Source of the DNA: Bigelowiella natans CCMP2755
Taxonomy: Eukaryota > Cercozoa > Chlorarachniophyceae
NCBI GenBank assembly: GCA_000320545.1
Contig: ADNK01001575.1
Span: 1 to 61,850, forward strand
Direction of reading: 5' to 3'
DNA length: 61,850 nt
Shown here: piece after piece, positions 14,219 through 26,599 of the stretch
Numbering within the stretch: position 1 is the stretch's first letter
Layout of the letters: every line of letters starts with the position of its first letter
Notes under the pieces: model-generated
The model's input: only the letters and a program-made list of their open reading frames with translations
Databases searched by the model: none
What the model was told of the DNA's origin: nothing
Made by a program: the position numbers and the translations under genes

Positions 14219-14923
14219 CGCGCGCAGCTCCTTTCCTAAAACTTCAGTGTGCGCGTAACGAATTGGAAAAAAGGTTTTGATTGCGAACATAGCTGGTGGA
14301 CCTTCTCGCTCCACAACAGCAATCATACTAGCTTGATACTGTTCTTCCTCGCTTTGACTATTTGACCTTACAATAGATCACGCGCTTGAGTCATTACGAG
14401 TCGGCAGAAGAACTTGCTCTCAAAGCCGCGTTGCATCTCTCGCGAAAATACTGACATGACTACGCTCTCAATTCGGCCACTTGCAGTTGTGATAATGGAA
14501 GTATTTGTTGTTGGTAAACGGTGCTTTTTCCCACCAAAAATTGCTTATAATTTCGTCAATCTTGCTATTTTGCTGCTTAAAAGTGCTATCGATCATTTAT
14601 CGCTTACGTGCGTGTGCTTTTTCTATTCGCAGAGCTGGCTGGCGTTGATGCGTCTTCGTCGATATCTTGCTCTTCTGATGCCATTGACATGGGCGCGCAT
14701 GCTAGCAGAGGCTGCTTTGTCGTACGGAAGATACGCTCTGCCTGTGTATTCAAAAGGGGAGACTTCGTCATAAACACAAACGAGGGCTTTATGTGCGATG
14801 ACCCTGGTTCGTGGGTCCAAATGAGAAAACAATGCATAGGAGCAATGGAATGTTGTCGTATTGTACGGATGCATGCCTTGCAGCAAGCCTGGGTGTTTTT
14901 CGTATACTACTACTTTCATGCTA

Positions 14924-14962
<39 letters not shown>

Positions 14963-15194
14963 AAATAGCTTTCGGTTCTCGCAGGGGGGCAAATCAAGAG
15001 CAGACAACAAAACTAGAAAAGCGCTTAAATGTTCCCTGTTGTATTTGCTACTAGCATTCTCTAGTCATCATGTCTTGAGATACTCTAAGATAAAGTGACT
15101 GGATGGAATAAATCACCTCCTTTGTGCTTCGAAGCGCCGCTATATGGCGACAAGTGGTGCGATTTTCCCGTTTTTCCTAGTTTTATTTTTTAAT

Positions 15195-15229
<35 letters not shown>

Positions 15230-15231
15230 TA

Positions 15232-15274
<43 letters not shown>

Positions 15275-15466
15275 ATTTTATTAGATTTTGGATCGTTCTT
15301 TGTATATGCAGGAAACATACTTCGATAGAGAAAATAATATGAGAGAGAGAAAGAGATGTGTATTTACCCAGAGTTGGCTTCCCGTGGTTAAAACGAATGA
15401 ACACCGAGACGATAAGCAAAAAGTGTAGTCCGAATTGCCTGACAGCAACGCCACGCGGAGACAATT
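14219..15466 (-). other. Unplaced minus-strand exon candidates
   Basis: Three open stretches look exonic but could not be joined in phase. 14219-14379 ends at a GTATAT donor and contains IRYAHTEVLGKELRA. 14604-14837 is acidic, with SEEQDIDEDASTPASSA. 15350-15466 is hydrophobic and followed by GTAAAT. They lie just upstream of the first assigned CFAP57-like exon and could be its 5' exons or another gene. A (CA)n(TA)n tract at 15200-15272 and a (GA)n tract at 15545-15578 interrupt the region. Confidence 0.3.
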
Positions 15467-15540
15467 CATAATGTAATGATTATTCAATAGAAATCATCAT
15501 AAAACAAGTATTTGTGTGCGCACACGCATGCTTTCTCGGC

Positions 15541-15581
<41 letters not shown>

Positions 15582-16040
15582 GGGAGGGGGGTACTAAGGA
15601 AAGATGGCGTTGAGAGAGGGGGGGACAGGTTAATTCGACTTACAAGGAGATGTCTGGGAGTGCGGATCTATATCACATTTCGTTCCTACAGGAGGGCGTC
15701 CAACGCATAGAAAAAATAAATTGCTTTAGCATACATTCACGCACATTTCCACGCACACAAACACACACACACACACACACACACGTTTCCAGACACACGC
15801 AATGAATTAATACACACAAACTCATAAACTCTGCGCACATTTTGTATTGTGGTTGTTTGTATGTATATGCGTGAATGTGTCAGATTTTCCCTCTGAGAAG
15901 ATCATCACCTTCATTTTGAGTCATTGCAGCAGCCCTGTTCATTTTAAAGAATAGACAAAAGCGCACAATTACAAATTCGAAGAGGCCAAACTCTCCCAAA
16001 CGCAAGAATGGCGAGGAAAATATCATCACTCTTCACTTAC

Positions 16041-16215
16041 CAGTCCATATATTCGTTCTTCGTCTCCGCATTTCCACCAAAGCTCGCTTGCATGCTAGTA
16101 TCGCTTGAAATCTTGGCTTTGAGTAACTCGTCTTTTCTGTGCTGAGAGCTGTCGATTTTCCCGGAGGAACCCGCTTTCGGAATCGCGCTTGTCCTGACAT
16201 TGTTAGGAGATTCAT
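16041..16215 (-). CDS. First coding exon of an unidentified basic protein
   Basis: An ATG opens a 58-codon frame rich in Arg and Lys (MSGQARFRKRVPPGKS) that ends at a strong donor, GTAAGT. The later exons were not securely found. It could be the 5' end of the CFAP57-like gene or a separate gene lying between it and the gene ending at 16545. No domain is recognised. Confidence 0.4.
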
Positions 16216-16544
16216 CCGGTCATGTATATAACTTCCCTCTTCAAACTGACGAACTTTTGTTAGATTTTGGCCCAGAGAGGTCCATCTAAGCTGTAATCGC
16301 CTCGTATTTTTGGGTGTATTTTATGTGATTATCGTGTCTTAGTAAAGGCAGCAGCTTATATTCAGATTAAAAATCAAGCGTGAGTGCATAAATGAACTGA
16401 TTGCGTTTCAGCATATAGTTCGTTGATTCCGCCGTTTTGTTTATTCATTGGCATTGGCGTTGTTTCTCTCGAGGACGTCAGCGCCAAGCCGAGAATTCAA
16501 TTTCAATATGAAATGTTGTCCTCTGGCAAGTCCTAGTTTCCTAT

Positions 16545-17008
16545 CTAATTTTGGCATTCTGGCAAAAGGGTGAGTGCGTACTTATTTAGCTGTTCGTTGC
16601 TTGGAGTTTCGGATTTCGAGTCGTAAAATGCTCGTCGCACAGCCGCTAGTGTTCCCATTCTAGTTTGATTCAAGTATTGTGTGTGTGCGTGCGTGTGTGT
16701 GTGTGTGTGTACGCATTCAAAAATCAAAATAAGATATAATTATGACAAATATTAGCAATTTTTATTTTTCACTGAAATTTAACGCCATATACCGGTCTCT
16801 AGCCCCGTTATTTGTATTTGCGTCCTTAACTTCTTCTCTTCTCTCCACCTTAGTCGCATTTAGAAATTCGTTTATTTTCAATCGAACTTTGGTAAAGCAA
16901 TCCAATGTTTTCCCGATTAATAACATTTCAGGAGTTCTGGTGGAACTTAAAAATTGGGGAATCCCGTCGAGCAAACGGAAGGGCGTGTATTGCAATTTTT
17001 GGCTATGG
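16545..17008 (-). CDS. 3' end of an unidentified gene, two exons
   Basis: An exon at 16793-17008 and a terminal exon at 16545-16659 join in phase (2 then 1 base) across a GT-AG intron that contains a TG-rich tract. Together they encode about 109 residues ending LTLLPECQN. The predicted protein is helical and charged (KVRLKINEFLNATKVERREE). Exons upstream of 17008 must exist but were not defined. The family is not recognised. Confidence 0.55.
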
Positions 17009-17286
17009 CTAAGAGCTTTATGATATCAAGATTACGATTTTAGTATATGTCTTGCCTCTCAAGTATATTTGTCTGTTGCATATCGAATCAAAGTCAACAT
17101 CATTGATATTGTCACCAGATCAATCCCCCAAGTCGATAAGGTGAATTCTCCTCCTCCTGTCGAGAGGAAAGAACCGTAATAAGCCATCAGTATTTTGGAC
17201 AAGCCCAGTGTAGACTAATAGCTCGTGAGAAAGGAAAAACGGGGGTAGGTTGTGAAGAGAAAGTGAAAAAACCACGAACCGATATC

Positions 17287-17463
17287 ATGCGCATAGTCAG
17301 CGTCACGATCCTCTTCATCTGTCTCTACTTCCTACTCATGGGAGAGGGCCAAAGTGAGAACTCCATCCGCGTTTCAACGTTAGTTGCGAGCATACGTGCA
17401 CGTGTACGTGCCTCTGGGGCTGCTGCACGCATTCATAATTTTATGGAATCGGTAGGAAGGTAA
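17287..17463 (+). CDS. Possible small secreted protein
   Basis: An ATG starts a 58-codon frame with a clear signal-peptide-like hydrophobic stretch (IVSVTILFICLYFLLM) followed by a polar, Arg-rich remainder. It may continue through a donor near its 3' end, because GTAGGA and GTAACC both occur there. There is no homology I recognise, and it could be chance. Confidence 0.3.
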   Translation: MRIVSVTILFICLYFLLMGEGQSENSIRVSTLVASIRARVRASGAAARIHNFMESVGR

Positions 17464-18127
17464 CCTGCCGAGCGTCGGTTGAAAATATCGTGTTCTCCAG
17501 GGAAGCCATCAAGTCCTGTGTATGGCCGATGGTGTCTGCCGTTAAATGCTAGTTCGTTGTCTTTTAACCTCGTGGCATATCTACGGAAATCAATGCCCTG
17601 GCTTCCTTTCTAGTCTCTAGTCTCCTGGTCTTTATTCTAACTTACTCACTAACCCCCACCCCTCAAACCTTCTTCCTTCACACCGGCTGCTACAGATGCA
17701 ACTGCTCTCCCCACTCGGCCCGACCGTGTTGCTCGGAGCAACGACTCGCCTGAACAATTTGCCACGCATTCCAAGGTGCGACATGGTAAAAGGCCATGAT
17801 TTTAGCAAAATCCCGTGGCGTTTTGTGTGGTTTCCTGCCATTTCAAAAGTCATTTGTAACGATCCAATGACTCTCGGCTGCGGCCATTGCAGAGAAAACA
17901 TTAGGTGCGACAAGCACAGGATCATGATTTTTTCTAAATTTTTTTAGAGGTTTGGTTCAACAAAAAAACAAGGCTAGGTTTACAATTCGACAACAAAAGA
18001 TGCATGTCGCAGGACATGAACATCGTTTCCTGCCAAAGGACCTCATCAAACTGCTGCACTGGCTGACCATTGTTGTGTTCGCTTGTCTCCCATGTGGTTC
18101 TTGCGCATGCAGGTTTGCATCAATGCT
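17464..18127. other. No clear gene
   Basis: An open plus-strand frame at 17696-17947 follows a good acceptor (CTGCTACAG) and ends in a Cys-rich stretch (CGHCRENIRCDKH). It has no partner exon that I could join. Nothing else is supportable here. Confidence 0.3.
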
Positions 18128-18166
18128 TTGTTCATTGTTCATTGTTCATTGTTCATTGTTCATTGT
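18128..18166. repeat. Heptamer tandem repeat TTCATTG
   Basis: About five and a half head-to-tail copies of TTCATTG. It lies at the edge of the CTAG-rich tract that follows. Confidence 0.9.
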
Positions 18167-18479
18167 CGCAATTGCTGCCATTCAATTGTGTTGCACGTCT
18201 AGACGTGTTGCTGTCGTCACTTTCTTGCGCACACTTTTCTGGCTTTTGCTGACGTCGCAATTGTGACATCGTGGCTGGGAACACCTGCGAAAACGCAGCC
18301 CAAAGTGAACAAAATTGGTTGTTTAGTTGAACGTTCACACTCTTGCTAGCTTGGCACCTGTTTCAATTGCAACAAAAAACGAAGTGAACCGAAATGGCCT
18401 GCTAGCCTGATGCACAAGACTTGTCACTTTTTCGTCCTTTCAAACCGTCCTTCTCTAACTGTGGAGCCACTTCGTGTGA

Positions 18480-18980
18480 CTCGTTCACTCGTTCGTTCAC
18501 TGGCGGGCCACCGCGCAACTGCGATCGCACGCTGGCTACTAGGCTAGCTAGCTAGCTGGGCGCCTGTCTGCGATGATCGTCGAACGTGCAACGTTCCAGC
18601 AACAGTCGAACACATCGATGCACAACCACGCTAGCACGTCTAGACATGCCTAGATGCCATGACGCCATTGATACAATGACAGTTTGTGTAGGCAATGCTA
18701 GAATGCTAGAATGTTGGCGTGAAAACGGGGGGCACTGCTAGACTGATGGCATCTTACTAGCTAGCTAGCTAGCAGACATTGCACCATTGCATGTTCTGGC
18801 ATTCTAGCATTGCACAATGAGATCGGCGCATTGGTGTCAGCCAGTGTCAGAGTGCTAGAGTGTTTCGTCAAGTAACACACTTGAGTGCGCCACTTTGCGA
18901 TGCTGCACGCAACTCTCACGATGCGCATTGTGCGCATCACTGGCTAGCTGCGCACGTACTGCCATTTGACACAAGCTAGC
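18480..18980. repeat. CTAG/GCTAGC-rich tract 1
   Basis: The stretch is unusually rich in the palindrome GCTAGC and in runs such as CTAGCTAGCTAGC (near 18545 and 18765), together with TCTAGA and TGCTAGAATG motifs. It contains no gene. Three similar tracts occur near 30.4, 40.5 and 52.6 kb. It may be a degenerate dispersed repeat. Confidence 0.6.
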
Positions 18981-19034
18981 AAGACACCAGCAATTCAAAT
19001 GCGTTCGCTACACCGACACTCCGATGCAATTGAT

Positions 19035-19597
19035 CTAAAAAAACGGGATATCTACTGCATGGCGACCACTGTCAGTGAAATTGGTACCCAACTGCAAGTC
19101 TGGGGAAATTATCTGCCCGCCAAGTGCAGATTCGTCTCGGAGTTCGATGCCTGGCGTGCCATGGTGCAGCATGCTGTCGCCACCAGTTCCACTAGCTGCG
19201 GCATCAAAGGGACCACTGAAACCGGGGAACTCGTCTTTCATGAGTATTTCAGCAAGTAGCTTCATTGCCGGCGTTCTAATAGTGTTGCAGGAAAAAACAG
19301 AGAAACACGCACGTCATCGTAGCAAATCATCGATTCAGTTTGGAAGGGGAAAATCGAAAACTAGTTTAAATATTCGTAACCTTTCCTTTAGTGTTATAAT
19401 AAATGAGCATTTTGATTTTTGACTCGAAACAATAAACATAAGATTCAACTTATCAGGTACGTGTGGTCATTTGAGAAAGCTCCTCCGACCCTCGGATCAT
19501 CGTACAGCATCTTCCGCCGTATTCTCTTGTTGCGTTTTTTTATCTCCTTGACTTCAAAGTCCTCGGTCTCGGAGTCGCTCTCCGAAGGGACGAACAT
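19035..19597 (-). CDS. Two-exon gene, 125-residue protein of unknown function
   Basis: Exon 1 (19461-19597) starts at an ATG. It encodes an acidic patch (SESDSETEDFEVKE) followed by a basic patch (KKRNKRIRRK), and ends in phase 2 at a GTACCT donor. Exon 2 (19035-19275) follows an ATTAG acceptor, restores the frame and runs to a stop. The second half (LLAEILMKDEFPGFSGPFD, then Gly/Ser-rich) has no motif I recognise. It lies 266 bp downstream of the cyclophilin stop on the same strand. A separate gene is the simplest reading, but an extra 3' part of a longer transcript cannot be excluded. Confidence 0.6.
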
Positions 19598-19619
19598 CTT
19601 ATTTTTGGCACAAAACCAT

Positions 19620-19698
19620 ATCAAATCACATATTGGTTCATCAAGGCAATATTTAATCAAATCAAATCACATATTGGTTCATTAAGGCAATATTTAAT
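19620..19698. repeat. Tandem duplication, 41-bp period
   Basis: A 38-bp block occurs twice with one mismatch, separated by 3 bp (19620-19657 and 19661-19698). It lies just upstream of the two-exon gene ATG, in its likely promoter or 5' untranslated region. Confidence 0.9.
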
Positions 19699-19862
19699 AC
19701 AAGCCCGAAAACGTTGGCACCTCCGAAAAAAACATTATATAATTATAGAGATTTATATATCAGCAGCAGTTTCGAGAGATTGACTCTAATAATGAACCCT
19801 CCTCGCAACGGCACAGCGAACATTGGGAATTCAGAAGGAAAGGCATTGTCGCAAGATGAGTT

Positions 19863-21892
19863 CTATGAAATCTCGGAGAATATCGTATTCGTTTGCCGTA
19901 TAGATCGGAGACTTCTGTACCAATTAAAGCCCACCTCCTTGAAAGTGTGATGATTCTTATCTTCATCTCCTTGTCTTTCCCCCCCTTCCCTCTCTCTCTC
20001 TCTCTCTCTCTCTCCCTCCCTCTCTCCCTCTCTCTCACCATGCTCCGTGGTTTATGATAGGAGATCAGGTCGTCACCCCCTATGATGTATGCTCGGTAGA
20101 TCTGAGCCCATTGCTGTGGGCGGTCCTCCCGGTCTAAGGATAAAGATAAGCAAACAGTTTTATGGAATCGCCGTCCTTTGCTCATAAAGGAGGCAAGCGT
20201 GTTATAAAGACCGGTGCGCATACAAGCACACACGTGCACACGTAGCAGTACCAACGACGAGATGAGCCATGTTCATGATAGCCTCGATGCCGTTGGATAC
20301 CTTTGTATTATAGCGTAATATAGGAATGTTTGACGCTATTATGGCGACGGGAGAGAACGACGCGTAGACCATAGATGCCAAATTCAACCCGAGGAATTAT
20401 TCACTTTCGGGTGCGATTAGCGCACTAGCAATTTTGTTTTCCTATAATACACTCTCCCCCTCGCCTTCTCCAACTATATGACAACTGCTACTACTACTAC
20501 TACTACTACTCCGATTACTCCTTACCCTTCCAAGAATGCAGTACTTTCCATCAAGAGGAGGTGTCGGTCCGAGAGTGATGTAAAACTGACGTTTCAATGA
20601 TAGTAGCGTGCTTATTTGGACGATGAACCACGTGCATACGACAGACTTCATACATCGGTATCAGTGTGTGGAAGATACTTCCAGCCCCTCCTTAACGTGT
20701 TCATCCTCTTTCTCTCTCTCTCTCTCTCACTCTAATTCTCTCTCCCCCAAAATAGCCGACACTAATCCGTTTAAGGAAGCACCGAAACAACTATATCAAT
20801 GCTATTATCAGCACGGCGACGTGCTGATCACTCGAATTACGCATCTTCTGAGGCAGAAGGCATCAACATGCAAACACCCACCTACCTGTGAATTGGGCTT
20901 TGAGCCGTCGTCAGACGCCATTCCTTCGGGAGAAATCGCATTTATGAGCCGCACACCAAACGCGCACGCACACGCCGCCGCGATTCGAAATGCATCATCC
21001 CCAGCCCTGCTTGAAACTACTCTTTACTAGGTAGCTCTAATGCCAGTCGCTGCCAAGACACGTACCGATGATTCCAGGGCCTGTGTGGCGCAGCTTAGGC
21101 TGGACCTCGTTGGGTATTCGCAAACCTTTTTGTTATGACGTGCAGTGACTAGTTAGTTGCAGATATGTGTCTATGCTCACACTCCCCGCCCTGTTTGCTT
21201 GTGGGTCCCACATATGCATAGAGCAGATCAAAAACACGCACACACGCACACACACACACACTCACACACACACACACACACACACGCATATGCACATGCA
21301 TAAACAGCGATGGCTATTCTGAATAAAAAGAGTAGAAAACGACAAATGCACGACGAAGAACGACCTCTCAGTCTCCCCCCCTCTCCAGTGCCTGTGGGGT
21401 CCCCTCCCTTTTCGGATTTAATTTTACTCAATTTCGTATAAACATCCAAAGAGAGTTGCGTTGGGAGAATTCGAAACAATGTTCAGCATCTCGCGTCGGC
21501 AGCACGGCATCGCAAGAAAGTAGGTCATTCGGTAGTATTCGGTATGGTTTTTCGTTCTTACGATGTGCTTCTAACAGCAGCTACCTGGATGAGCCAATTG
21601 TGAATCTGATATGATACGAGGAATTGTTTGTGAAACAATGAACAAGACAATTAGAAGAGTGGTCAAATTTATTTCACACAGCAGCAGCATCTCCACTTCT
21701 CTCTCTCTTTCGCTCGCTCGCTCTCTTCCCTCACCCCTCCCCCCCCCCCTTATCGTTTGGGGTATATATACTCTCCTTATTCTACGATATACTGTCGCAC
21801 CTTCCGATGAAACATCAACCCGTCATAGAACCCTGCACGAACCTGCAAATTCACTCATATCACGACCCAAAATACTATACACAGATATTACA

Positions 21893-21933
<41 letters not shown>

Positions 21934-21941
21934 CCATAATG

Positions 21942-21982
<41 letters not shown>

Positions 21983-22061
21983 ATATATCTGACATCTATC
22001 AAGCGGATACTAACGACCTACGTCTACTTCTTTCACACAGAACTACTACTGCAACTACAAG

Positions 22062-22094
<33 letters not shown>

Positions 22095-22188
22095 CAGCGA
22101 AGCGAATACGTGAATACTTGCAGGAGCATAGCTGTAGTAGAGCTCCACGTCAAACGTCCCCTTGGTTGACACAACACGCACACACGCA

Positions 22189-22228
<40 letters not shown>

Positions 22229-22547
22229 AATGGAAAGGGGGGTTCAATACAGGCTGAGAGGTGAAAAACGACTGTATTAGCAAAGTCCTACAAGGCTAGT
22301 ATGCTTCACATATCATCCCGGTCTAACACAATAAATAGAGTCATATGCACATGATACGCACAGCTCAGATGCTGCAGCGAAGAACTCGCCATTAGTAAAA
22401 AGCAAAGCCATTCGAATTCACGCATTGTAGCAAACAATCGCACAATGGCAGCACAACGAGGGGCATGAAGCTGTTACGACTAGAATCAATTATCTAAGTC
22501 ACTTCTACACTACTCACCAGCGAGGTCTCGAAACGTAAGTCCACCAT
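19863..22547 (-). CDS. Cyclophilin-type peptidyl-prolyl isomerase, 11 exons
   Basis: All exons join in phase with GT-AG introns: 22518-22547 (ATG, MVDLRFETSL), 22095-22160, 21801-21842, 21585-21605, 21365-21407, 21066-21125, 20886-20923, 20526-20585, 20252-20300, 20039-20133 and 19863-19937 (stop). The product is about 192 residues. Cyclophilin landmarks are in order: GFYDGLMFHR (catalytic Arg), QGGDPTGTGEGG, PKLRHTGPGI, PNSQFYITLGPTP and LDGKYCILGRV. The active-site Phe of FMIQ is Trp, the Phe after SQF is Tyr, and the usual DGKH His is Tyr, so catalysis may be altered. Family members isomerise X-Pro bonds. A single-domain PPIL1/PPIL3-like protein with a 40-residue C-terminal extension is the best description. 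Introns contain CA, TA, GA and TAC repeats. Confidence 0.93.
21585..21605 (-). other. 21-nt micro-exon of the cyclophilin gene
   Basis: Seven codons (IHNWLIQ) flanked by an AG acceptor and a GTAGCT donor fill exactly the place of the conserved FMIQ strand before GGDPTGTG. The exon is symmetric (phase 0 on both sides), so skipping it would delete seven active-site-adjacent residues without a frameshift. Confidence 0.85.
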
Positions 22548-22613
22548 CCGTATGCCCCTTGCCACACGCCCCCCCCTCATCTCGTCGTCTTCATCCAAAT
22601 CTGTTTGCGCGCG

Positions 22614-22616
<3 letters not shown>

Positions 22617-22695
<79 letters not shown>
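22617..22695. repeat. Compound (CA)n(TA)n microsatellite
   Basis: About 16 CA units are followed by about 19 TA units. It lies immediately upstream of the cyclophilin ATG, so it is in the promoter or 5' untranslated region rather than an intron. Confidence 0.95.
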
Positions 22696-22697
<2 letters not shown>

Positions 22698-22980
22698 GAT
22701 GTATGTGCGTTTTTTATTTTTTAAGTGTGTTGTTTTCTCGTAATTTGAGTAACAGTACCATTTCGTATGATATTTCCATCCCCCCCCCCTCCCCCTCCAG
22801 CTTCAGCTGCCAAGTGCCGCTCTTCGTGCATCGCTATTTCTTGCAGTCTTTTTTCCTACGTTTGAAGGCAAAAGCATATCAGATCCAGGTCGCATTTGTA
22901 TGCGAAATCAACAGCCCCCTCCCCCCCCAAGGGAAACATTTCGGCATGTCATCACACATCATAAAAATCATTATCAGTCA

Positions 22981-23700
22981 TCACAGCACCTCTCTCTGTC
23001 GCCGCTCATCCTCATCAATCTTTTGCAAGTCCTGGTATGTTAGCAGAAGGAGGATGAGGAGATTACGAGTGTATTGGATACGAAGAAGGAAGGAAGGAAA
23101 AGCAACGACGGGGCTGCATGATCCAATAGCTCTCCGATTCTATTTTTGACCATTTTTACGAATCGAATAAGCAAACAGAAAACCAGAAGGAGGCGCTATG
23201 GGAGAGGAAGCAGCCTAGACATTTCCAATCGATATAGTTGCAGTGGTGATAGTAGTAATAGTGCTGATACTAATAGTAATAGTAGCAGTAATAGTAGTAG
23301 TATCACTAGTAGTATTAGAAATAGTGGAATTATCAGTGGCAATCAATATACCAGTAGGAGTTTGAAATGGGGTGACGCGACAGGGGCCGGATGCTCCTCC
23401 AGCCATTTCACCTTCTCCTCCTCACTTTATGTACATATATTCATTTAACGTCATAACAACAACAACGACAACGATAACGACAACAATAACAACAATACCA
23501 ACAGTTGTAGAGTAACAACGAATTAAACGAAATCGTATTCAAATAGAAAGCGCAATATTTGTCCAGCTACACACCCCGTACGCTCTCTGTGGTGATACGC
23601 GGCGTATTTTCATGCGATCCCAAATAAGTAAAAGTAAGGTAGCCATTATCACCAGTATTCGATATTAAATGCAGCATTTTTATGGCTGCTGCTGTCCTAC

Positions 23701-23765
<65 letters not shown>

Positions 23766-24103
23766 ATATGTAGATATTATATGCCCTTCTAATTAAATTG
23801 ACCTGAGGTTGGGCGGTGGCACGGGTGGGAGGATGAATTCTTCAGGCGTATTTGGATTGAAGCTGCGGCCTACGATGCCTTGATAACACGCACAAACGCA
23901 AACACACAAACAAAGTAAGGAAAAATAAGATAAAGAAGAGAGCAGGCGAGGGGGGGGCGTGGGGGAGGGGGGGGTATAACTTCTACCGGAGTTCATTGCT
24001 ACCTATATCATCCGAGTCTATTTCATCTCGAGGCAAATTAAACCTGTGATTGTGCTGAAATTCAACCTCAATCCCCATACTTGCTTTATACCCCCCCCCC
24101 CCC

Positions 24104-24147
<44 letters not shown>

Positions 24148-24800
24148 CTTCTACCTCTTCCTGCTCTACCAACACACCTTTACACGCTCATACACATATA
24201 CGCAACAGGCACAGCCAACCATGCCATTAGGCAATCCAACACGGGTATGCATGCAGAAGAATGGGATGCGAAATCTCTCCTCCATGACTGACTTTTCTTC
24301 CTCTTCAACGCCATAAGCGATGGCCTTGAGCTTCTCCCTTCTTTCATGTCGCTCGCGTAGGAACTCGGCCCTCTTTTTGGCCTCCGCAAATTGCCCAATG
24401 TTCATGAGGCTGTCATCGTTCTCAATTGCCTTCTCTAACGTCTCTAAGTCCGCTGTTTGTTTTTGACACACGAATATATGTGCGGGAGGAGGGGGGGGAA
24501 AGCATAAGAGGTCCTTAGAGGGGGAAACAATATGACCGGTAATTCTGAACTACTACTACGATACGCAGTAACTGCGCTGGGATGTTGGTAATTCGCTTCT
24601 TCTGGTCTTGTTGGCAGATGACAAATGGTGGTAGATGAAGTCGTGATAAATTCACCAAATAAATCAAGAAAGAAGTTGCTCTACAACAACTACATATGTG
24701 CTTCTTGCTACGAAAACCATATATCGTGTTGTTATTGTATAGTTTCGAGGTTTTCATTCAGTAGATGCTCATGTAAAGTTAACTAGGAGGCTGCTCGCGC

Positions 24801-24831
<31 letters not shown>

Positions 24832-24839
24832 TATATGTG

Positions 24840-24883
<44 letters not shown>

Positions 24884-26093
24884 GATTCGAAACACACTTA
24901 GAACCGTTTTCAATATCGAGACCGTATTTCTCCTCGTTCGCTACTTTTATGGAAAGTTCTTTTAGCTTCGCATCCTCTTCTTCTGCTGTCAGTAGCCGTG
25001 GTTTTGGCAAGAATTTGCGTTTTTGCTGCAAGTCCAAAACCGAGCTTTCAACGCGCGCTTTTTCCTAGAAACGATGTACGATGTATGTGTTATTTGTAGA
25101 TGTAATCGTCAGCCGCATTAGGAGAGCCACGCGGAATGCAAGCTTCGCGTAACTTTATATAGAACACTTCACAGACGAAAGGCAACTTGCTGTGCGAGCA
25201 CGGTCACAGAATATCGCGTAATTAATAGCAGCAGTAACTAATCTCGTGCTTTCTTACATTGCTAAACTCTCTGCAGCAATATCAAACTTATCAGCATTGA
25301 TTGCATCCTCGTCTTCTTGTCACCTGTTGGCGTTGCAGCTCAGCAGAAACAGCCTGAGTCTCTACCTGCCTCATCGCCCGACGGACCGTGTTAGGGTCAA
25401 AACGTGAATAATCAAGCCTAATCCCAACAACCAAAGTAAGCTTCATTTGATCGTTATCGTCCTCAAGCCTCACTTTAAGAAAAGAACCCCCAATGACCGA
25501 AGAAGTTCAAAGGAACGCCCTTCATTTCACGAATGAGTTTGGGAAGGGAGCAATAATCGAATTTGGGTGGCAGCCTGGTATTTTCAAAATCTCGAATGGA
25601 ACAACTATTTTAAATCATAGAAAACAGAACATAGAAAGTAGAAAGTACTGGTGCCTTTGCACTCCTTACAGCAGTAATAGTAGTAGTAGTAGTAGTAGTA
25701 GTAGTGAGTAGAGTAGTTATATCGTAAGACTCCCACGGTACACGCCGTTGCAGCTACTGCTCCAATACGATCAAAACAAATCATCTCCACGGTACCGTCG
25801 CCGTTTTGAGCCTATTTGAGCGTCAGGTATATCGAAGAGGTCTCGTTTGCGGCCAAAAGAGTCATCGTAGGTGCGATCCATCTAAGACGATTCAAACAAG
25901 TCTGCTCAAATCCCTGTGGGGGGAGGGGGGGGCTGGGGAGTGAATGAACTGTGTCTCAAGCTGTTGTATTATCGTAGTGTATATAGCTGGCAGTGAAGTT
26001 TACGTCGTTGATAGGCCGGTCTTGGGTGATAAAGTGATCCATTAGCTGATTAGGGTTCATCCCCCCTGTCCCGAAATCGCCAGTGTCTGCCAT
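22981..26093 (-). CDS. Unidentified charged multi-exon protein
   Basis: The start exon (26004-26093) reads MADTGDFGTGGMNPNQ and ends at GTAAAC. The next, 25796-25881, begins MDRTYDDSFGRKRD. An exon near 25500-25590 and the exon around 25330-25470 (DYSRFDPNTVRRAMRQ) continue in phase. Later helical exons lie near 24900-25060 (LTAEEEDAKLKELSIK), 24310-24440 (AKKRAEFLRERHERRE) and 23800-23880 (proline-rich). A final exon near 22981-23035 ends RRQREVL. The protein is mostly charged helix with a basic early patch. The family is not recognised. It could be a nuclear or cytoskeletal coiled-coil protein, but that is a guess. Some exon limits are approximate. Confidence 0.55.
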
Positions 26094-26196
26094 TCCTGTG
26101 TTAAATAAATAAAATGTTGTAGACAAATACTCCAATTCCTTATTCAGTCGGATCCATTGCCAATGACCATTTCATGGGATGGGAAGCATAGTACAT

Positions 26197-26596
26197 TCAG
26201 TGGTACACTGCCCCTTTCCGCGAACTATTATTTTCTCCAAATGCTAGGATGTATGTGCGTTTATTGAAGGTGCACACCCCCTCGGATGCGGAAAAATATT
26301 CGCCTTCTCGCCCTCCTTGGCTGGACATCAAGCCCGCCCCGCCCCGGTAGAGACGATTTTCTCCAGACGTTTTGCCGGTCCCCAGCTCTCGTAGCAACCT
26401 GAGTGCATCATCGTTATTTCTTCAACATAGAGATTTCTGAACATTGTACACCTTTTCCGCATTGAAGGAGGGAGAAAAAGCCCCGAATACCTATTAAATA
26501 ACAATGAAAGGTGTTTGGTGACGCTGCATATGCAGCATTTGGCTGGATTCTCACCATCGCTACTAGCGGAAGCAGGAAGGGAGAGGTGCCCTCCAT
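26197..26596 (-). CDS. Unidentified gene, 3' part with about three exons
   Basis: A frame containing MEGTSPFLLPLVAM (ATG at 26596, though it is open upstream) ends at a GTGAGA donor. A short exon VFGAFSPSFNAEK follows and ends at GTGTAC. The last exon (26197 to about 26393) encodes a Gly/Ser-rich tail with RGGAGLMSSQGGREGEYF. The phase at the last acceptor needs a one-base shift, so that junction is uncertain. It lies 104 bp upstream of the next minus-strand gene. No domain can be assigned. Confidence 0.4.
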
Positions 26597-26599
26597 CGT

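Noticed and set aside
21611-22264. 217-codon plus-strand frame with His-Thr, Tyr-Ile and Leu runs
   Set aside because: It is made of microsatellites and lies opposite the well-supported cyclophilin exons.
26197-26596. TLDc-like domain suggested by VFGAF
   Set aside because: The remaining conserved residues of the family are not present and the exon phase is uncertain.
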